Below, in pieces: positions 46,282 to 55,345 of a DNA stretch of 64,000 nucleotides. The notes beneath the pieces were generated by a model, which saw only the letters and a program-made list of their open reading frames with translations, searched no databases and was not told where the DNA came from. Both the position numbers and the translations under genes were made by a program. The stretch's first letter is position 1. Each line of letters starts with the position of its first letter. Source of the stretch: Franconibacter pulveris DSM 19144 (lineage in GTDB: Bacteria > Pseudomonadota > Gammaproteobacteria > Enterobacterales > Enterobacteriaceae); contig KK211221.1 of the NCBI GenBank assembly GCA_000621185.1, positions 515,347 through 579,346 on the forward strand, written 5' to 3'.

Positions 46282-47406
46282 ATGGAACAGAAGTTAACGG
46301 CGCGGCCCGACACCAGCGACTACCGCGCCCTGCTTGCGCAGGCAACGCCGCTTATCGACGTGCGCGCGCCGGTCGAGTTCACCCAGGGGGCGCTGCCGGC
46401 GGCCCTTAACCTGCCGTTGATGAATAACGAAGAGCGCGCCGCCGTCGGCACCTGTTATAAGCAGCAGGGTCAGCAGGCGGCACTCGCGCTCGGCCACCGT
46501 CTGGTGCAGGGCGAAACGCGCGAGCAGCGCCTGGCGGCCTGGAAAGCCGCCTGCCTGCGCCATCCGCAAGGTTATCTCTACTGCGCCCGGGGTGGGCTGC
46601 GCTCGCACATCGTCCAGCAATGGCTGAAAGAGAGCGGCGTGGACTATCCGCTGGTTATTGGCGGTTACAAAGCGCTGCGCCAGGCGGCAGTCGACGCCAT
46701 TGATGCGCTGGCGCGCCGTCCGCTGGTGCTGGTGGGCGGCTGCACCGGCAGCGGCAAAACCCTGCTGGTGCGCGAGATGGCGACGGGCGTCGACCTGGAA
46801 GCGCTGGCGCGCCATCGCGGCTCGTCGTTTGGCCGCACGCTTACCGCCCAGCTTTCACAGGCGAGTTTTGAAAACTGCCTTGCAGGCGACCTGCTGGCGC
46901 GTGAGGCGGTGTGGCAAACGCTGCCCTCGCCTTTCTGGGTGCTGGAAGACGAAGGGCGCACGATCGGCGCAAACCACCTCCCCGCCGCGCTTCGCGAGCA
47001 AATGGCGTGCTCGCCGGTCGCCGTGGTGGAAGAGCCGTTTGAACGCCGCCTTGAAAGGCTCGGGCAGGAGTATTTTGTCGCTATGCAGCAGGCCTGGTGC
47101 GAGGCTTATGGCGAAGAGGCGGGCTGGCGCGAATTTGGCGATTACCTGCATCAGGGTCTGTATGCCATTCGTCGTCGGCTGGGGTTGCAGCGCTTCGCCG
47201 CGCTTGCCGACATACAGGCGCAGGCGCTTTCGCGCCACCAGCAGACGGGCCGTCACGAGGCCCATTTTGACTGGCTGATCCCGCTGCTGAAAGAGTATTA
47301 CGACCCGATGTACCGCTATCAGCTGGAGAAGAAATCAGCGAATATCGTCTTTCGCGGCGACTATGCGCAGGTGAAGGCGTGGCTTGAGGAGCGCTACGGC
47401 GGATAA
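46282..47406 (+). CDS. selU: tRNA 2-selenouridine synthase SelU (YbbB)
   Basis: 374 residues (E. coli 364). N-terminal rhodanese-like domain with active Cys101 ([12 protein letters not shown]) and C-terminal P-loop domain (GGCTGSGKT, 152-160). It exchanges sulfur for selenium in the wobble 2-thiouridine of tRNA by way of geranylated intermediates. AGGGGAG precedes ATG 46282. Convergent with the MetI-like gene. Confidence 0.95.
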   Translation: MEQKLTARPDTSDYRALLAQATPLIDVRAPVEFTQGALPAALNLPLMNNEERAAVGTCYKQQGQQAALALGHRLVQGETREQRLAAWKAACLRHPQGYLYCARGGLRSHIVQQWLKESGVDYPLVIGGYKALRQAAVDAIDALARRPLVLVGGCTGSGKTLLVREMATGVDLEALARHRGSSFGRTLTAQLSQASFENCLAGDLLAREAVWQTLPSPFWVLEDEGRTIGANHLPAALREQMACSPVAVVEEPFERRLERLGQEYFVAMQQAWCEAYGEEAGWREFGDYLHQGLYAIRRRLGLQRFAALADIQAQALSRHQQTGRHEAHFDWLIPLLKEYYDPMYRYQLEKKSANIVFRGDYAQVKAWLEERYGG

Positions 47407-47411
47407 AACAA

Positions 47412-47430
47412 GGGGCAGATTTCCTGCCCC
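47412..47430 (-). terminator. Hairpin between selU and the MetI-like gene
   Basis: Stem GGGGCAG / CTGCCCC with loop ATTTC between convergent stops. On the minus strand it is followed by TTGTTTTA, so it best suits the metQ-metN-metI-like transcript. Confidence 0.7.
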
Positions 47431-47436
47431 CAGGCA

Positions 47437-48096
47437 TCAATGCCGGTCTCGCTTGTCGGCGCGTTTCGCCAGCCAGTCGCCCAGCATTTGCACAACCTGC
47501 ACCAGAACGATCAGCGCCACTACGGTGACGATCATCACCTGCGTCTCATAGCGGTAATAGCCGTAGCGAATCGCCAAATCCCCCACCCCGCCGCCGCCAA
47601 CGATGCCCGCCATCGCCGAGTAGCCTATCAGGCTCACCAGCGTGATGGTCAGGCCGCGCAGCAATCCGGCGCTCGCCTCCGGCAGCAGTACGGTGCAGAT
47701 AATGCGCATCGGGCTTGCGCCAAACGCTTCGGCCGCTTCGATAATCCCCCGGTCCACCTCGCGCAGCGCCCCGTCCACCAGGCGCGCGTAAAAGGCGATG
47801 GCGGCGACAGAAAGCGGCACCGAAGCGGCTATCGGCCCGATGGTGTTGCCAAGCAGAAACTGCGTCAGCGGCAGCAGCAGCACCAGCAAAATAACGAACG
47901 GCACCGAACGAATAATATTCACCAGCACGGAACTCACCACATTCACGACGCGGTTTTGCCAGAAGAGGTGCCGGTCGGTCACAAAAATAAGAAAACCAAG
48001 CGGCAGCCCGCCGACGATAGCCAGCAGTGTGGAGATGCCCAGCATTTGGAAGGTTTCGTTAAACGCGAGGCCCAGGTCGGCCAGTAAATCATCCAT
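47437..48096 (-). CDS. MetI-like ABC transporter permease
   Basis: 219-residue inner-membrane permease with about five segments and the MetI-type EAA loop (EAAEAFGASPMRIICTVLLPEA, about 133-154). Start overlaps the MetN-like gene by 8 nt. With that ATPase and the MetQ-like binding protein it forms a D/L-methionine-type importer. It is probably a second copy, since the usual metNIQ of enterobacteria lies beside rrnH/gmhB. Confidence 0.9.
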   Translation of the reverse strand: MDDLLADLGLAFNETFQMLGISTLLAIVGGLPLGFLIFVTDRHLFWQNRVVNVVSSVLVNIIRSVPFVILLVLLLPLTQFLLGNTIGPIAASVPLSVAAIAFYARLVDGALREVDRGIIEAAEAFGASPMRIICTVLLPEASAGLLRGLTITLVSLIGYSAMAGIVGGGGVGDLAIRYGYYRYETQVMIVTVVALIVLVQVVQMLGDWLAKRADKRDRH

Positions 48097-49105
48097 TAAT
48101 CACCTCCACCTGCGCCGTACGCGCGCGAATGTGCTCCACCGCCGCCGCTACCGCTGCCGGGTTATCCTTCGCGGTGAGCTGCACCACTAAAATGCCGAGC
48201 GCCTGCTCGCCGATATACTCGATTTTGCCATGCAGGATATTCACCGCCACGCCGAAGTTTACCGCCGCTTCGCAGAGCACCGGCTGCTCGGCGGAGTCGC
48301 CCACAAACAGCACCTTCAGCAGCGACCCTTGCAGGTGCTGACGCAGGCTAGCTGGCAGCGTCAGGTTGAGCGTGTGGGAGACTAACTGTTGGGTAAAGGG
48401 ATGCTGCGGATGGGCGAAGATATTAAACACCTCGCCCTCTTCCACCACTTTGCCGCCGGACATCACCGCCACGCGGTCACAGATCGTTTTGACAACGTTC
48501 ATCTCGTGCGTGATCAGCACAATCGTGATGCCAAGCTGCTCGTTGATCCGCTTCAGCAGCGCGAGGATCGTGGCGGACGTTTCCAGATCGAGCGCGGAAG
48601 TGGGCTCGTCGCACAGCAACACATCCGGGTGGTTGGCGATAGCGCGGGCGATGCCGACGCGCTGTTTCTGCCCGCCGGAAAGCTGCGCCGGGTAGCGGTT
48701 CGCTTTGTCGCTAAGCCCCACCAGCTCCAGGATTTCCGCCACACGCGGGGCGATTTTCGCCCGCTCCCATCCCGCCGCCTTCAGGCTGAACGCCACGTTT
48801 TGGGCCACGGTACGGGTATGCATCAGGTTGAAATGCTGAAAGATCATGCCGATACGCTGGCGCGCCTGGCGCAGCGCCGCGCCGCGTAGCGCGGAAATCT
48901 CGGTGCCATTGACGGTAATGCTGCCTTCGCTCGGACGCGTTAAGGCGTTCAGCGTGCGCAGCAGCGTGCTTTTCCCGGCGCCGCTGGTGCCGACGATGCC
49001 AAAGATTTCGCCGGGGGCGATGCGTAAGCTGACGTTATCAACCGCGCGCGTGGCAGGCCCGCGCCGCGAGGCGAAATCGACGCAGACGTTGTTAATTTCA
49101 ATCAT
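48089..49105 (-). CDS. MetN-like ABC transporter ATPase with NIL domain
   Basis: 338 residues from ATG 49105 (GAGGT upstream). Walker A GTSGAGKST, signature LSGGQKQRVGIARA, Walker B VLLCDEPTSALD. The C-terminal about 90 residues form a NIL (ACT-like) domain, which in MetN binds methionine and shuts off transport (trans-inhibition). This supports a methionine-like or related sulfur/amino-acid substrate. Confidence 0.92.
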   Translation of the reverse strand: MIEINNVCVDFASRRGPATRAVDNVSLRIAPGEIFGIVGTSGAGKSTLLRTLNALTRPSEGSITVNGTEISALRGAALRQARQRIGMIFQHFNLMHTRTVAQNVAFSLKAAGWERAKIAPRVAEILELVGLSDKANRYPAQLSGGQKQRVGIARAIANHPDVLLCDEPTSALDLETSATILALLKRINEQLGITIVLITHEMNVVKTICDRVAVMSGGKVVEEGEVFNIFAHPQHPFTQQLVSHTLNLTLPASLRQHLQGSLLKVLFVGDSAEQPVLCEAAVNFGVAVNILHGKIEYIGEQALGILVVQLTAKDNPAAVAAAVEHIRARTAQVEVING

Positions 49106-49126
49106 GCGGAACCTCAATAAACAAAA

Positions 49127-49154
49127 CGCGGGCAGGCCGCAAAGCCTGCCCGCG
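49127..49154 (-). terminator. Intra-operon hairpin between MetQ-like and MetN-like genes
   Basis: Perfect 11-bp stem CGCGGGCAGGC / GCCTGCCCGCG with a 6-nt loop in the short gap after the MetQ-like stop. On the minus strand it continues as TTTTGTTTATTG, a T-rich tract. Likely partial terminator that favours expression of the binding protein over the membrane parts. Confidence 0.75.
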
Positions 49155-49168
49155 CAAAAGCGATGCGC

Positions 49169-50005
49169 TTACTGTTTTTTCGCCGCCGTCATCCAGTCCG
49201 GCTGCTGAAACGCGTTATAGATGTTTTTCGGATCGTTGATCACCGCGGCGTAAGCCGGGGATTTCACGACCGTAACAATATCTTTCGCGAAAGGTTTGTC
49301 CGCATCTTCCGTGCGCACCGCGATAATATTTTTCAGGTTCTCATCCAGCTGTTCCTGCTTCAGGGCAGTAGAGAGCTTAAGGCCCGCGGCGATGGCGAAG
49401 TTGCCGTTTACCAGCGAAGCGGTTACGCCATCCAGCGTGCGGGGCAACTGCGCGGCTTCCAGCGGCTTAAAGACCAGCCCCTTCGGGTTGCTGGCGATAT
49501 CGCGCTCGGAAGCTTTCGTCGGGTCAATATTCTCTTTGATGGTGATAAGCCCGAGCGACTGCAAAAAGCGCAGGCCGCGCGCCAGGTTGGTTGGGTCGTT
49601 GGAAAGCGTAATGATGTCGCCTTTTTTCAGCTCGTCGACGCTTTTGATTTTGCGCGAATAGAGCCCCATCCCTGCCGTGGGCACGGTAATCAGCTTCGTG
49701 AGCTTCAGCCCTTTGTCGGCGGTAAATTTTTCAAAATAGAGCGAGTGCTGGAAGAGATTGGCGTCGATGCTGCCGTTGGCGAGCGCCATGTTCGGCTGCA
49801 CATAGTCGCTGAACTCGCGCACCACGACTTTATAGCCTTTCTCTTTAAGCGAAGGGGCGATAGCCTGCTTTACCATGTCGCCATACGGTCCCGGCGCTAC
49901 GCCGAAAACGATAGTGTGCGGGTCGCTGCCAGCATGTGCGAGCTGTAGCCCGCAGGCCAGCAAAAGCGCGCCGGTTGCGGCGCGAAACGAGTGACGCAAT
50001 CCCAT
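49169..50005 (-). CDS. MetQ-like substrate-binding protein
   Basis: 278 residues from ATG 50005 (GGAG upstream). Sec signal peptide with likely cut after AHA, so it is a soluble periplasmic protein rather than a lipoprotein like E. coli MetQ. NlpA/MetQ fold: FGVAPGPYGDM, SLYFEKFTADKG, GMGLYSRKIKSVDEL and ITLSNDPTNLARGL. First gene of the transporter operon. Substrate likely methionine or a related sulfur compound; similar proteins in Salmonella (Sfb) were linked to iron, so this is not certain. Confidence 0.9.
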   Translation of the reverse strand: MGLRHSFRAATGALLLACGLQLAHAGSDPHTIVFGVAPGPYGDMVKQAIAPSLKEKGYKVVVREFSDYVQPNMALANGSIDANLFQHSLYFEKFTADKGLKLTKLITVPTAGMGLYSRKIKSVDELKKGDIITLSNDPTNLARGLRFLQSLGLITIKENIDPTKASERDIASNPKGLVFKPLEAAQLPRTLDGVTASLVNGNFAIAAGLKLSTALKQEQLDENLKNIIAVRTEDADKPFAKDIVTVVKSPAYAAVINDPKNIYNAFQQPDWMTAAKKQ

Positions 50006-50301
50006 AACTTCTCCATTTAAAACGTTGCGTTGCTGTGTGGTGCGCCGTGCTATGCGGCGCAATCCTTTCTTGCCCTGTGGATAAAGGCTTCGCTTAACAT
50101 GGCACAGATCGCAAGCCGCTGTCCTTGAAATTATTTCAAGATGTAGCCGGATATGTCGTTGAATAGAGAGCAATAAGCTTATGCATTTTGTGAATTTGCA
50201 TAGCAGGAGAGCGGGAAAGCGCCGGACGGGCGGATGCCTGCCCGGCGTTGGGGTTAAACGCGTTGTCGCTCCGGCAGATAAAAGCGTGCCGGGCGCGCGG
50301 T
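50006..50301. other. Intergenic region with a REP-like hairpin after the porin gene
   Basis: About 300 nt, no gene. A GC hairpin at 50220-50246 (GCCGGACGGGC ... GCCCGGC) lies 55 nt past the porin stop and may be its terminator or a REP-type element. The left part is the promoter region of the MetQ-like gene. Confidence 0.5.
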
Positions 50302-51447
50302 TTAGAAGTCGTAACGCAGACGCACCAGGTTCATATCGCCCAGGTCGTCGGTGCTGGAGGTAAAGACGTGTTCGTAATCGACACGGAAGCCGTAATCCAG
50401 CTGGACGCTGACGCCTACGCCATTGTCGATGCGCTGGTAGTTGCGGCCATTAACATATTCAATACGGTCGCCCATAAAGTAAGGCTGAATGGATTTCACC
50501 GCATACTGCCCCACCGGGAACTTATAACCGGCGAAGTATTCAATGCCCCAGGCGTCGCCCGCGAAATAGTCATTCACCGCAACTTTTTTGGTGGTCATGA
50601 AGTTTTGGTACCAGCCGCCGCCTGCGGAAAGTGTCCAGTTATCCGGCGTCCAGCTCAGCGCGGTGCCTACGATATTCTGATCGTACGTTTTGCTGTCGTG
50701 GTTGTCCGGGTTACGCATATCCGCGCGGGTATAGTTCCACGCCGCGCCCCAGGCCAGATCGTCGGTCAGATGGTAATCAATACCTAAAGAACCGCCGCCT
50801 TTACGCTTGTAGCGCAGGCCGTTGCCCGGCAGAAATTCGCTGTCTTCAAACAGGTAGGAGGCAAAAATATCGGCATCGCCTACAGTTTTTCTGTACTTCA
50901 GCATCTTGCGCGAACGGTAAGAGCCATCGTAATCGCCGTTGATGCCGTTGCCCGGGGCCTGACCAATCATGTCATAGTCCCAGATATCGGTTTTCACGCC
51001 GACCACATCGTAATAAACGCTGTTCTGCTGGCCGAAGGTCAGCAAACCCCAGGTATCGCTCTTTAGCCCGGTATAGAGCATGCGGCGCGACGTGTCGCGA
51101 GCGCCGTCAGCATAGTGGTGAACCCAGTTAAACTGCGCCGGAATATTGACGCCCAGCTCGTAGTAGCTCACCCAGCTAATATCATCAAACAGATAGTAAT
51201 CGGCAGCAAAGCGGAAGCGGGTGCCGCCGTCAAAGCCGTTACGCTTGTAGCTGTTTTGACCGTCGTCCCCGGTCATATTCTGGAACTGCGGACGAATACT
51301 GCCGCCAACGGTGAAGTTAAGACGGCTCAGCGGATTGCCCGCCTGCGGGTCTTGTTTAAGAACGGTGATTTCCGCCTGAGCGGCGCAAGAAAGCAGTGCC
51401 ACTGCCGCGCCGACGGATGCCGCCAGCGCTTTCATTTTTATAGTCAT
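50302..51447 (-). CDS. Outer-membrane porin, general Gram-negative porin type
   Basis: 381 residues with a signal peptide (cut near AAQA-EIT), alternating beta-strand pattern throughout and a C-terminal Phe (VRLRYDF). Long aromatic girdle strands (DYYLFDDISWVSYYELG; GGGWYQNFMT) fit a 16-strand barrel. Not a close OmpC, OmpF or PhoE orthologue; substrate unknown. AAGGGA precedes ATG 51447. Upstream lies the inverted repeat ATCAGAT-N7-ATCTGAT at 51550-51570, a possible operator. Confidence 0.85.
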   Translation of the reverse strand: MTIKMKALAASVGAAVALLSCAAQAEITVLKQDPQAGNPLSRLNFTVGGSIRPQFQNMTGDDGQNSYKRNGFDGGTRFRFAADYYLFDDISWVSYYELGVNIPAQFNWVHHYADGARDTSRRMLYTGLKSDTWGLLTFGQQNSVYYDVVGVKTDIWDYDMIGQAPGNGINGDYDGSYRSRKMLKYRKTVGDADIFASYLFEDSEFLPGNGLRYKRKGGGSLGIDYHLTDDLAWGAAWNYTRADMRNPDNHDSKTYDQNIVGTALSWTPDNWTLSAGGGWYQNFMTTKKVAVNDYFAGDAWGIEYFAGYKFPVGQYAVKSIQPYFMGDRIEYVNGRNYQRIDNGVGVSVQLDYGFRVDYEHVFTSSTDDLGDMNLVRLRYDF

Positions 51448-51579
51448 TCTATTCCCTTGATAAATTGCCGTATAACATTTAGCAAGCGAATAATAACCAG
51501 GATTAATCCGGGCGTGTTGGCGGTTTTTTACTAAATCGTGCTACTAAATATCAGATTTTTATTATCTGATGCTGTTAAA

Positions 51580-51615
51580 ACACGCCGAACCGGCAGAAAA
51601 ACCGGTGCGGCGTGT
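51580..51615 (-). terminator. Terminator-like hairpin after ybbP
   Basis: Stem ACACGCCG-aa-CCGG / CCGG-tg-CGGCGTGT with an A-rich loop, 7 nt past the ybbP stop; on the minus strand it is followed by TTTAACAG. Confidence 0.7.
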
Positions 51616-51622
51616 CCAAACG

Positions 51623-54037
51623 TTAACCAGCGAACTGGCGGAACAGCGCCCGCCCTTTCAGCAATCGTACGCCAAGCCAGCCGCCGCAGAGCGAAAGCAG
51701 CAGCGCGCCGCAAAGCGGCAGGATGCCCCACAGCCGCCAGTCCGGCTCCCACGGGAAATCAAACACCCGGGTTTGCAAGATCCCGAGCGCCGTTTCCGCG
51801 CCGATGGCCGCCACCAGCCCCGCCACCAGGCCAAGCACGGCGAATTCGCACCACAGCGTGGCGCGCAGCAGCTTTTTGCCCGCGCCCAGCGTACGGTAAA
51901 CCACCAGTTCCTGATGGCGCTGACGCATCCCCACCTGAACCTGGGCGAGCAGCAGCAGAATGCCGCAGATGGTGACCAGCACCACCATCACTTCCAGCGC
52001 CCGGCTCACTTGCTCCAGCACCTGGCCGACCTGGCGCAGAATGGCGCCGATATCCAGCAGGCCCACCGTCGGGAACTGACGGTTAAGCTGCGCCAGCATG
52101 GCGTTGCCGTTTTCCCAGCGGAAGCTGGTAAGCCAGGTTTGCGGCTGGCCGTCGAGCGCGCCCGGCGGGAAGATAAAATAGAAGTTGGGCCGCAGGCTCT
52201 CCCAGTCCACTTTACGCAGGCTGGTAACTTTCGCGGTGAAATCCTGCGTATCGCCGGTGAAGGTGACGCTGTCGCCGATATGAATATCAAGGCGCGCCGC
52301 CAGCCCCTCCTCCATCGACACTTCGCCCGCTTTCGGCGGCCAGCGGCCAGCGGTGATGGGGTTGTGTTCCGGCTTCCGGCTCTGCCAGGTGAGATTAAGC
52401 TCGCGGTTGAGCGCCTCATCCTGGTTGCCTGCGGTGGCGGCACCGTTAATCTGCGTCAGCCGCGCTCGCACGATGGGATAAAACGATTCGGGGACAATTT
52501 GCCGTTCGGCAAGAAACGCCTTCATTGGCCCAAGCTGTTCCGGCGCGATATTAATCAGAAAATAGTTCGGGCTTTCCGGCGGCAGTTGCTGCTGCCAGCG
52601 GTCGAGCAGGTCGCCCCTGAGCACCAGCAGCAAAGCCAGCAGCATAAAGGAGAGCGAGAACGCGGCGAGCTGGCTGAGCGTCTGCCAGGGCTGACGCAGC
52701 AGGCGATTAACCGCAAGGCGCAGCGGCAACGCCTTGATGGTCAGCTCCTTCAGCACCCGCAGCAGCCCCCACCCCACCAGGCCACAAAGCAGCGCCAGCA
52801 CCACGGCCCCTGCCAGCACCGACCAGAGCAGCATATTGCCGCCCATCAGCCAGGCGAGCAGCGCCACGACCACCAGCGTAATGACGGGCAGATAAACCTT
52901 CAGCGGCCAGACGTTGGCCACCGCATCTCGTCTTAATACCCGCAGCGGCTGGGTGGCGAGCAGCAACCGGTACGGGCGCAGCCCTACCAGCAGCGATATC
53001 ACCCCCATTGACCCCACCGCCCACAACCACGGCCAGAAGCTCGCCGCAGGCAGGTCGACGGGCAACACCGGTTTGAGCAGATACATCAGCACCGCCTCAA
53101 ACACTTTTCCCGCCAGCCCCCCGGCTACGGCGGAGAGCGTGAGCACCAGCAGCCACTGCCCGACGATAAGCTTGCGCAGCGCAGCGCTGTCCGCGCCGAG
53201 GGTCTTGAGAATAGCCACCAGATCGTAACGGCTGCGGCAGTAGTGCCCCATCGCCACCGCCACGGCGGCCACCGCCAGCAACAGCGTCAAGAGCGCCGAG
53301 AGCAGCAGGAATTTTTGCGACCGCTCAACGGATTTACCCAGCGCCCCGTCATCTTCTTCCATGCCGTACCAGCGATGCTCGGGTTTAAGCTTCGGCAGCA
53401 GAAAGTCTTCGTAACGCTTAATCTGCGCAGGCGTGCCGGCGAATTTATAGCGCCACATCAGGCGGCTGCCGGGCTGCACCGCGCCGGTTTTTTCCACGTC
53501 ATCAAAATGCATCAACAGCCGCGGCGCCATCTGAAAAGGGTTAAAGCCCGCGTCCGGTTCCTGGATAACCGCTCCCGCCACGGTAAGCGTGGCGTCGCCC
53601 ACGTCTATCCTGTCGCCTGCTTTCACCCCGAGCAGCGCCATCAGCCGGGGCGCCAGCAACACCCGGCCCGGCTGCGGCTTCAGATTCGGCGGGTCGGTTT
53701 GCAGCGCGCCGTAAAGCGGATAAACGCTGTCCACGGCCTTCACGCTGGCGAGCTGCGGCGCTTCGGCGCCGAACGTCATGGTGGTGAAAGAGAGCTGTTT
53801 GCCCGCCTGCAAGCCATCGCGCTTAGCCTCCAGAAGCCAGTCCTCCGGCACCGCGCGCGAGCTTCTCAACGCCCGGTCGCCTGCAAGAAATTCCCGGCTC
53901 TGCTGACTTAAGCCTTTTTCCATGCGGTCGCTGATGGTGCCGAGCGCCAGCACGCAGGCCACCGCGAGGCTGAGCGCCAGCCAGACTATCAGCAACGAGG
54001 GGGAGCGCCATTCGCGCCAGAACCAGCGGGCTATCAT
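51623..54037 (-). CDS. ybbP: YbbP, FtsX/MacB-type ABC transporter permease
   Basis: 804 residues from ATG 54037, the E. coli length. Ten or so membrane helices in two FtsX-type halves, with periplasmic domains between (first about 45-250). Paired with the ATPase YbbA, overlapping it by 4 nt. LolCDE/MacB-like mechanotransmission systems of this type usually act on lipids or exported molecules; the YbbAP substrate is not firmly known. Confidence 0.95.
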   Translation of the reverse strand: MIARWFWREWRSPSLLIVWLALSLAVACVLALGTISDRMEKGLSQQSREFLAGDRALRSSRAVPEDWLLEAKRDGLQAGKQLSFTTMTFGAEAPQLASVKAVDSVYPLYGALQTDPPNLKPQPGRVLLAPRLMALLGVKAGDRIDVGDATLTVAGAVIQEPDAGFNPFQMAPRLLMHFDDVEKTGAVQPGSRLMWRYKFAGTPAQIKRYEDFLLPKLKPEHRWYGMEEDDGALGKSVERSQKFLLLSALLTLLLAVAAVAVAMGHYCRSRYDLVAILKTLGADSAALRKLIVGQWLLVLTLSAVAGGLAGKVFEAVLMYLLKPVLPVDLPAASFWPWLWAVGSMGVISLLVGLRPYRLLLATQPLRVLRRDAVANVWPLKVYLPVITLVVVALLAWLMGGNMLLWSVLAGAVVLALLCGLVGWGLLRVLKELTIKALPLRLAVNRLLRQPWQTLSQLAAFSLSFMLLALLLVLRGDLLDRWQQQLPPESPNYFLINIAPEQLGPMKAFLAERQIVPESFYPIVRARLTQINGAATAGNQDEALNRELNLTWQSRKPEHNPITAGRWPPKAGEVSMEEGLAARLDIHIGDSVTFTGDTQDFTAKVTSLRKVDWESLRPNFYFIFPPGALDGQPQTWLTSFRWENGNAMLAQLNRQFPTVGLLDIGAILRQVGQVLEQVSRALEVMVVLVTICGILLLLAQVQVGMRQRHQELVVYRTLGAGKKLLRATLWCEFAVLGLVAGLVAAIGAETALGILQTRVFDFPWEPDWRLWGILPLCGALLLSLCGGWLGVRLLKGRALFRQFAG

Positions 54038-54720
54038 GCTTCCTCCCATAATTTGCCGTCTCGCAGGCGCAGGCGCCTGTCGCAGCGCGCCGCCAGCTCC
54101 GGATCGTGCGTGACCAGAATCAGCGTGGTGGCGTAATCGCGGTTTAAGGAAAAAAGCAGATCGGCGATGCGATCGCCGGTGTGGCGGTCGAGGTTGCCGG
54201 TGGGCTCGTCGGCGAAGAGCACCGACGGGCGGCCGTTGAAGGCGCGGGCCAGCGCCACGCGCTGCTGCTCGCCGCCGGAAAGCTGCGCGGGCAGATGGTC
54301 GAGCCGCTTGCCAAGGCCGAGCTGCTCAAGCAACCGCTTCGCCTGTTCGCGGCTCGCCTTGTCGTTTTCGCCCCGCAGCAGCGCGGGCAGCTCGACGTTT
54401 TCCAGCGCATTAAGCGTTGGGATCAGCATAAATGACTGAAATACAAAGCCGACATGCTTCGCCCGCAGACGGGCGCGCGCCTCTTCGTCCATGTTATGCA
54501 GCGGTTCGCCGAGCAAGCGCACCTCCCCGCTGCTGCCGTCGTCGAGCCCGGCCAGGATTGCGAGCAGCGTTGATTTGCCTGAGCCCGACTCGCCAATCAG
54601 GGCGATGGTTTCGGCTGGTTTGACAACCAGCTCAACTCCGGTGAGGATGGAGAGCGCGTGTTCCCCCTGACCGACGGATTTAAAAAGATGATGAACTTCA
54701 AGGCTGTTTTCCGCTGGCAT
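54034..54720 (-). CDS. ybbA: YbbA, ABC transporter ATPase
   Basis: 228 residues, identical in length to E. coli YbbA and close in sequence (MPAENSLEVHHLFKSVGQGE start; Walker A GESGSGKST; LSGGEQQRVALARA; LFADEPTGNLD). ATG 54720 is chosen by that match. Its 5' end overlaps divergent tesA by 33 nt. Works with YbbP. Confidence 0.96.
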   Translation of the reverse strand: MPAENSLEVHHLFKSVGQGEHALSILTGVELVVKPAETIALIGESGSGKSTLLAILAGLDDGSSGEVRLLGEPLHNMDEEARARLRAKHVGFVFQSFMLIPTLNALENVELPALLRGENDKASREQAKRLLEQLGLGKRLDHLPAQLSGGEQQRVALARAFNGRPSVLFADEPTGNLDRHTGDRIADLLFSLNRDYATTLILVTHDPELAARCDRRLRLRDGKLWEEA

Positions 54721-55317
54721 CTCGCTTTCCTGTTGTTTGTTTTTGTAAGTTTTCGCGCCGCGGCGGCGGACACGCTGCTGGTTCTTGGCGACAGCCTGAG
54801 CGCGGGCTATCGCATGGCGGCCAACGCCGCCTGGCCTGCGCTGCTTAACGATAAGTGGCAGCAGCGCGACACCCGCGTGGTGAACGCCAGCATCAGCGGC
54901 GACACCGCGCAGCAGGGGCTCGCCCGTTTGCCTTCCCTGCTTGAACAGCATAAACCACGTTGGGTATTGATAGAGCTTGGTGGCAACGACGGGCTGCGCG
55001 GTTTTGCACCGGACGCCATCGCCGCAACCCTGCGCCAGATTATCGAGCAGGTAAAAGCGGCGGGCGCTGAACCGCTGCTGATGCAGATTCGCCTGCCGCC
55101 CAACTATGGCCGTCGCTATACCGAAAGCTTCAGCGCCATCTACCCCGAACTTGCGAAAGAGTACTCCGCTCCGCTGCTGCCTTTTTTTATGGAGGAGATC
55201 TACCTTAAACCGCAGTGGATGCAGGATGACGGCATTCATCCCAATCGCGACGCTCAGCCTTATATCGCAGACTGGATGGCGACGCGGCTGGCCCCTTTAG
55301 TTAAACACGACTCCTGA
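54688..55317 (+). CDS. tesA: Periplasmic thioesterase I/lysophospholipase L1 TesA
   Basis: 209 residues from ATG 54688 (E. coli 208; both start MMNF). Signal peptide cut before ADTLL. SGNH/GDSL hydrolase: LVLGDSLSAGY with the nucleophile Ser, LGGNDGLRG, and DDGIHPN with the catalytic Asp/His. Multifunctional acyl-CoA, ester and peptide hydrolase. Starts inside the 5' end of ybbA on the opposite strand. Confidence 0.97.
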   Translation: MMNFKAVFRWHLAFLLFVFVSFRAAAADTLLVLGDSLSAGYRMAANAAWPALLNDKWQQRDTRVVNASISGDTAQQGLARLPSLLEQHKPRWVLIELGGNDGLRGFAPDAIAATLRQIIEQVKAAGAEPLLMQIRLPPNYGRRYTESFSAIYPELAKEYSAPLLPFFMEEIYLKPQWMQDDGIHPNRDAQPYIADWMATRLAPLVKHDS

Positions 55318-55345
55318 CCCTGAGGGGCCGGGAGCGGGTAAAGTT

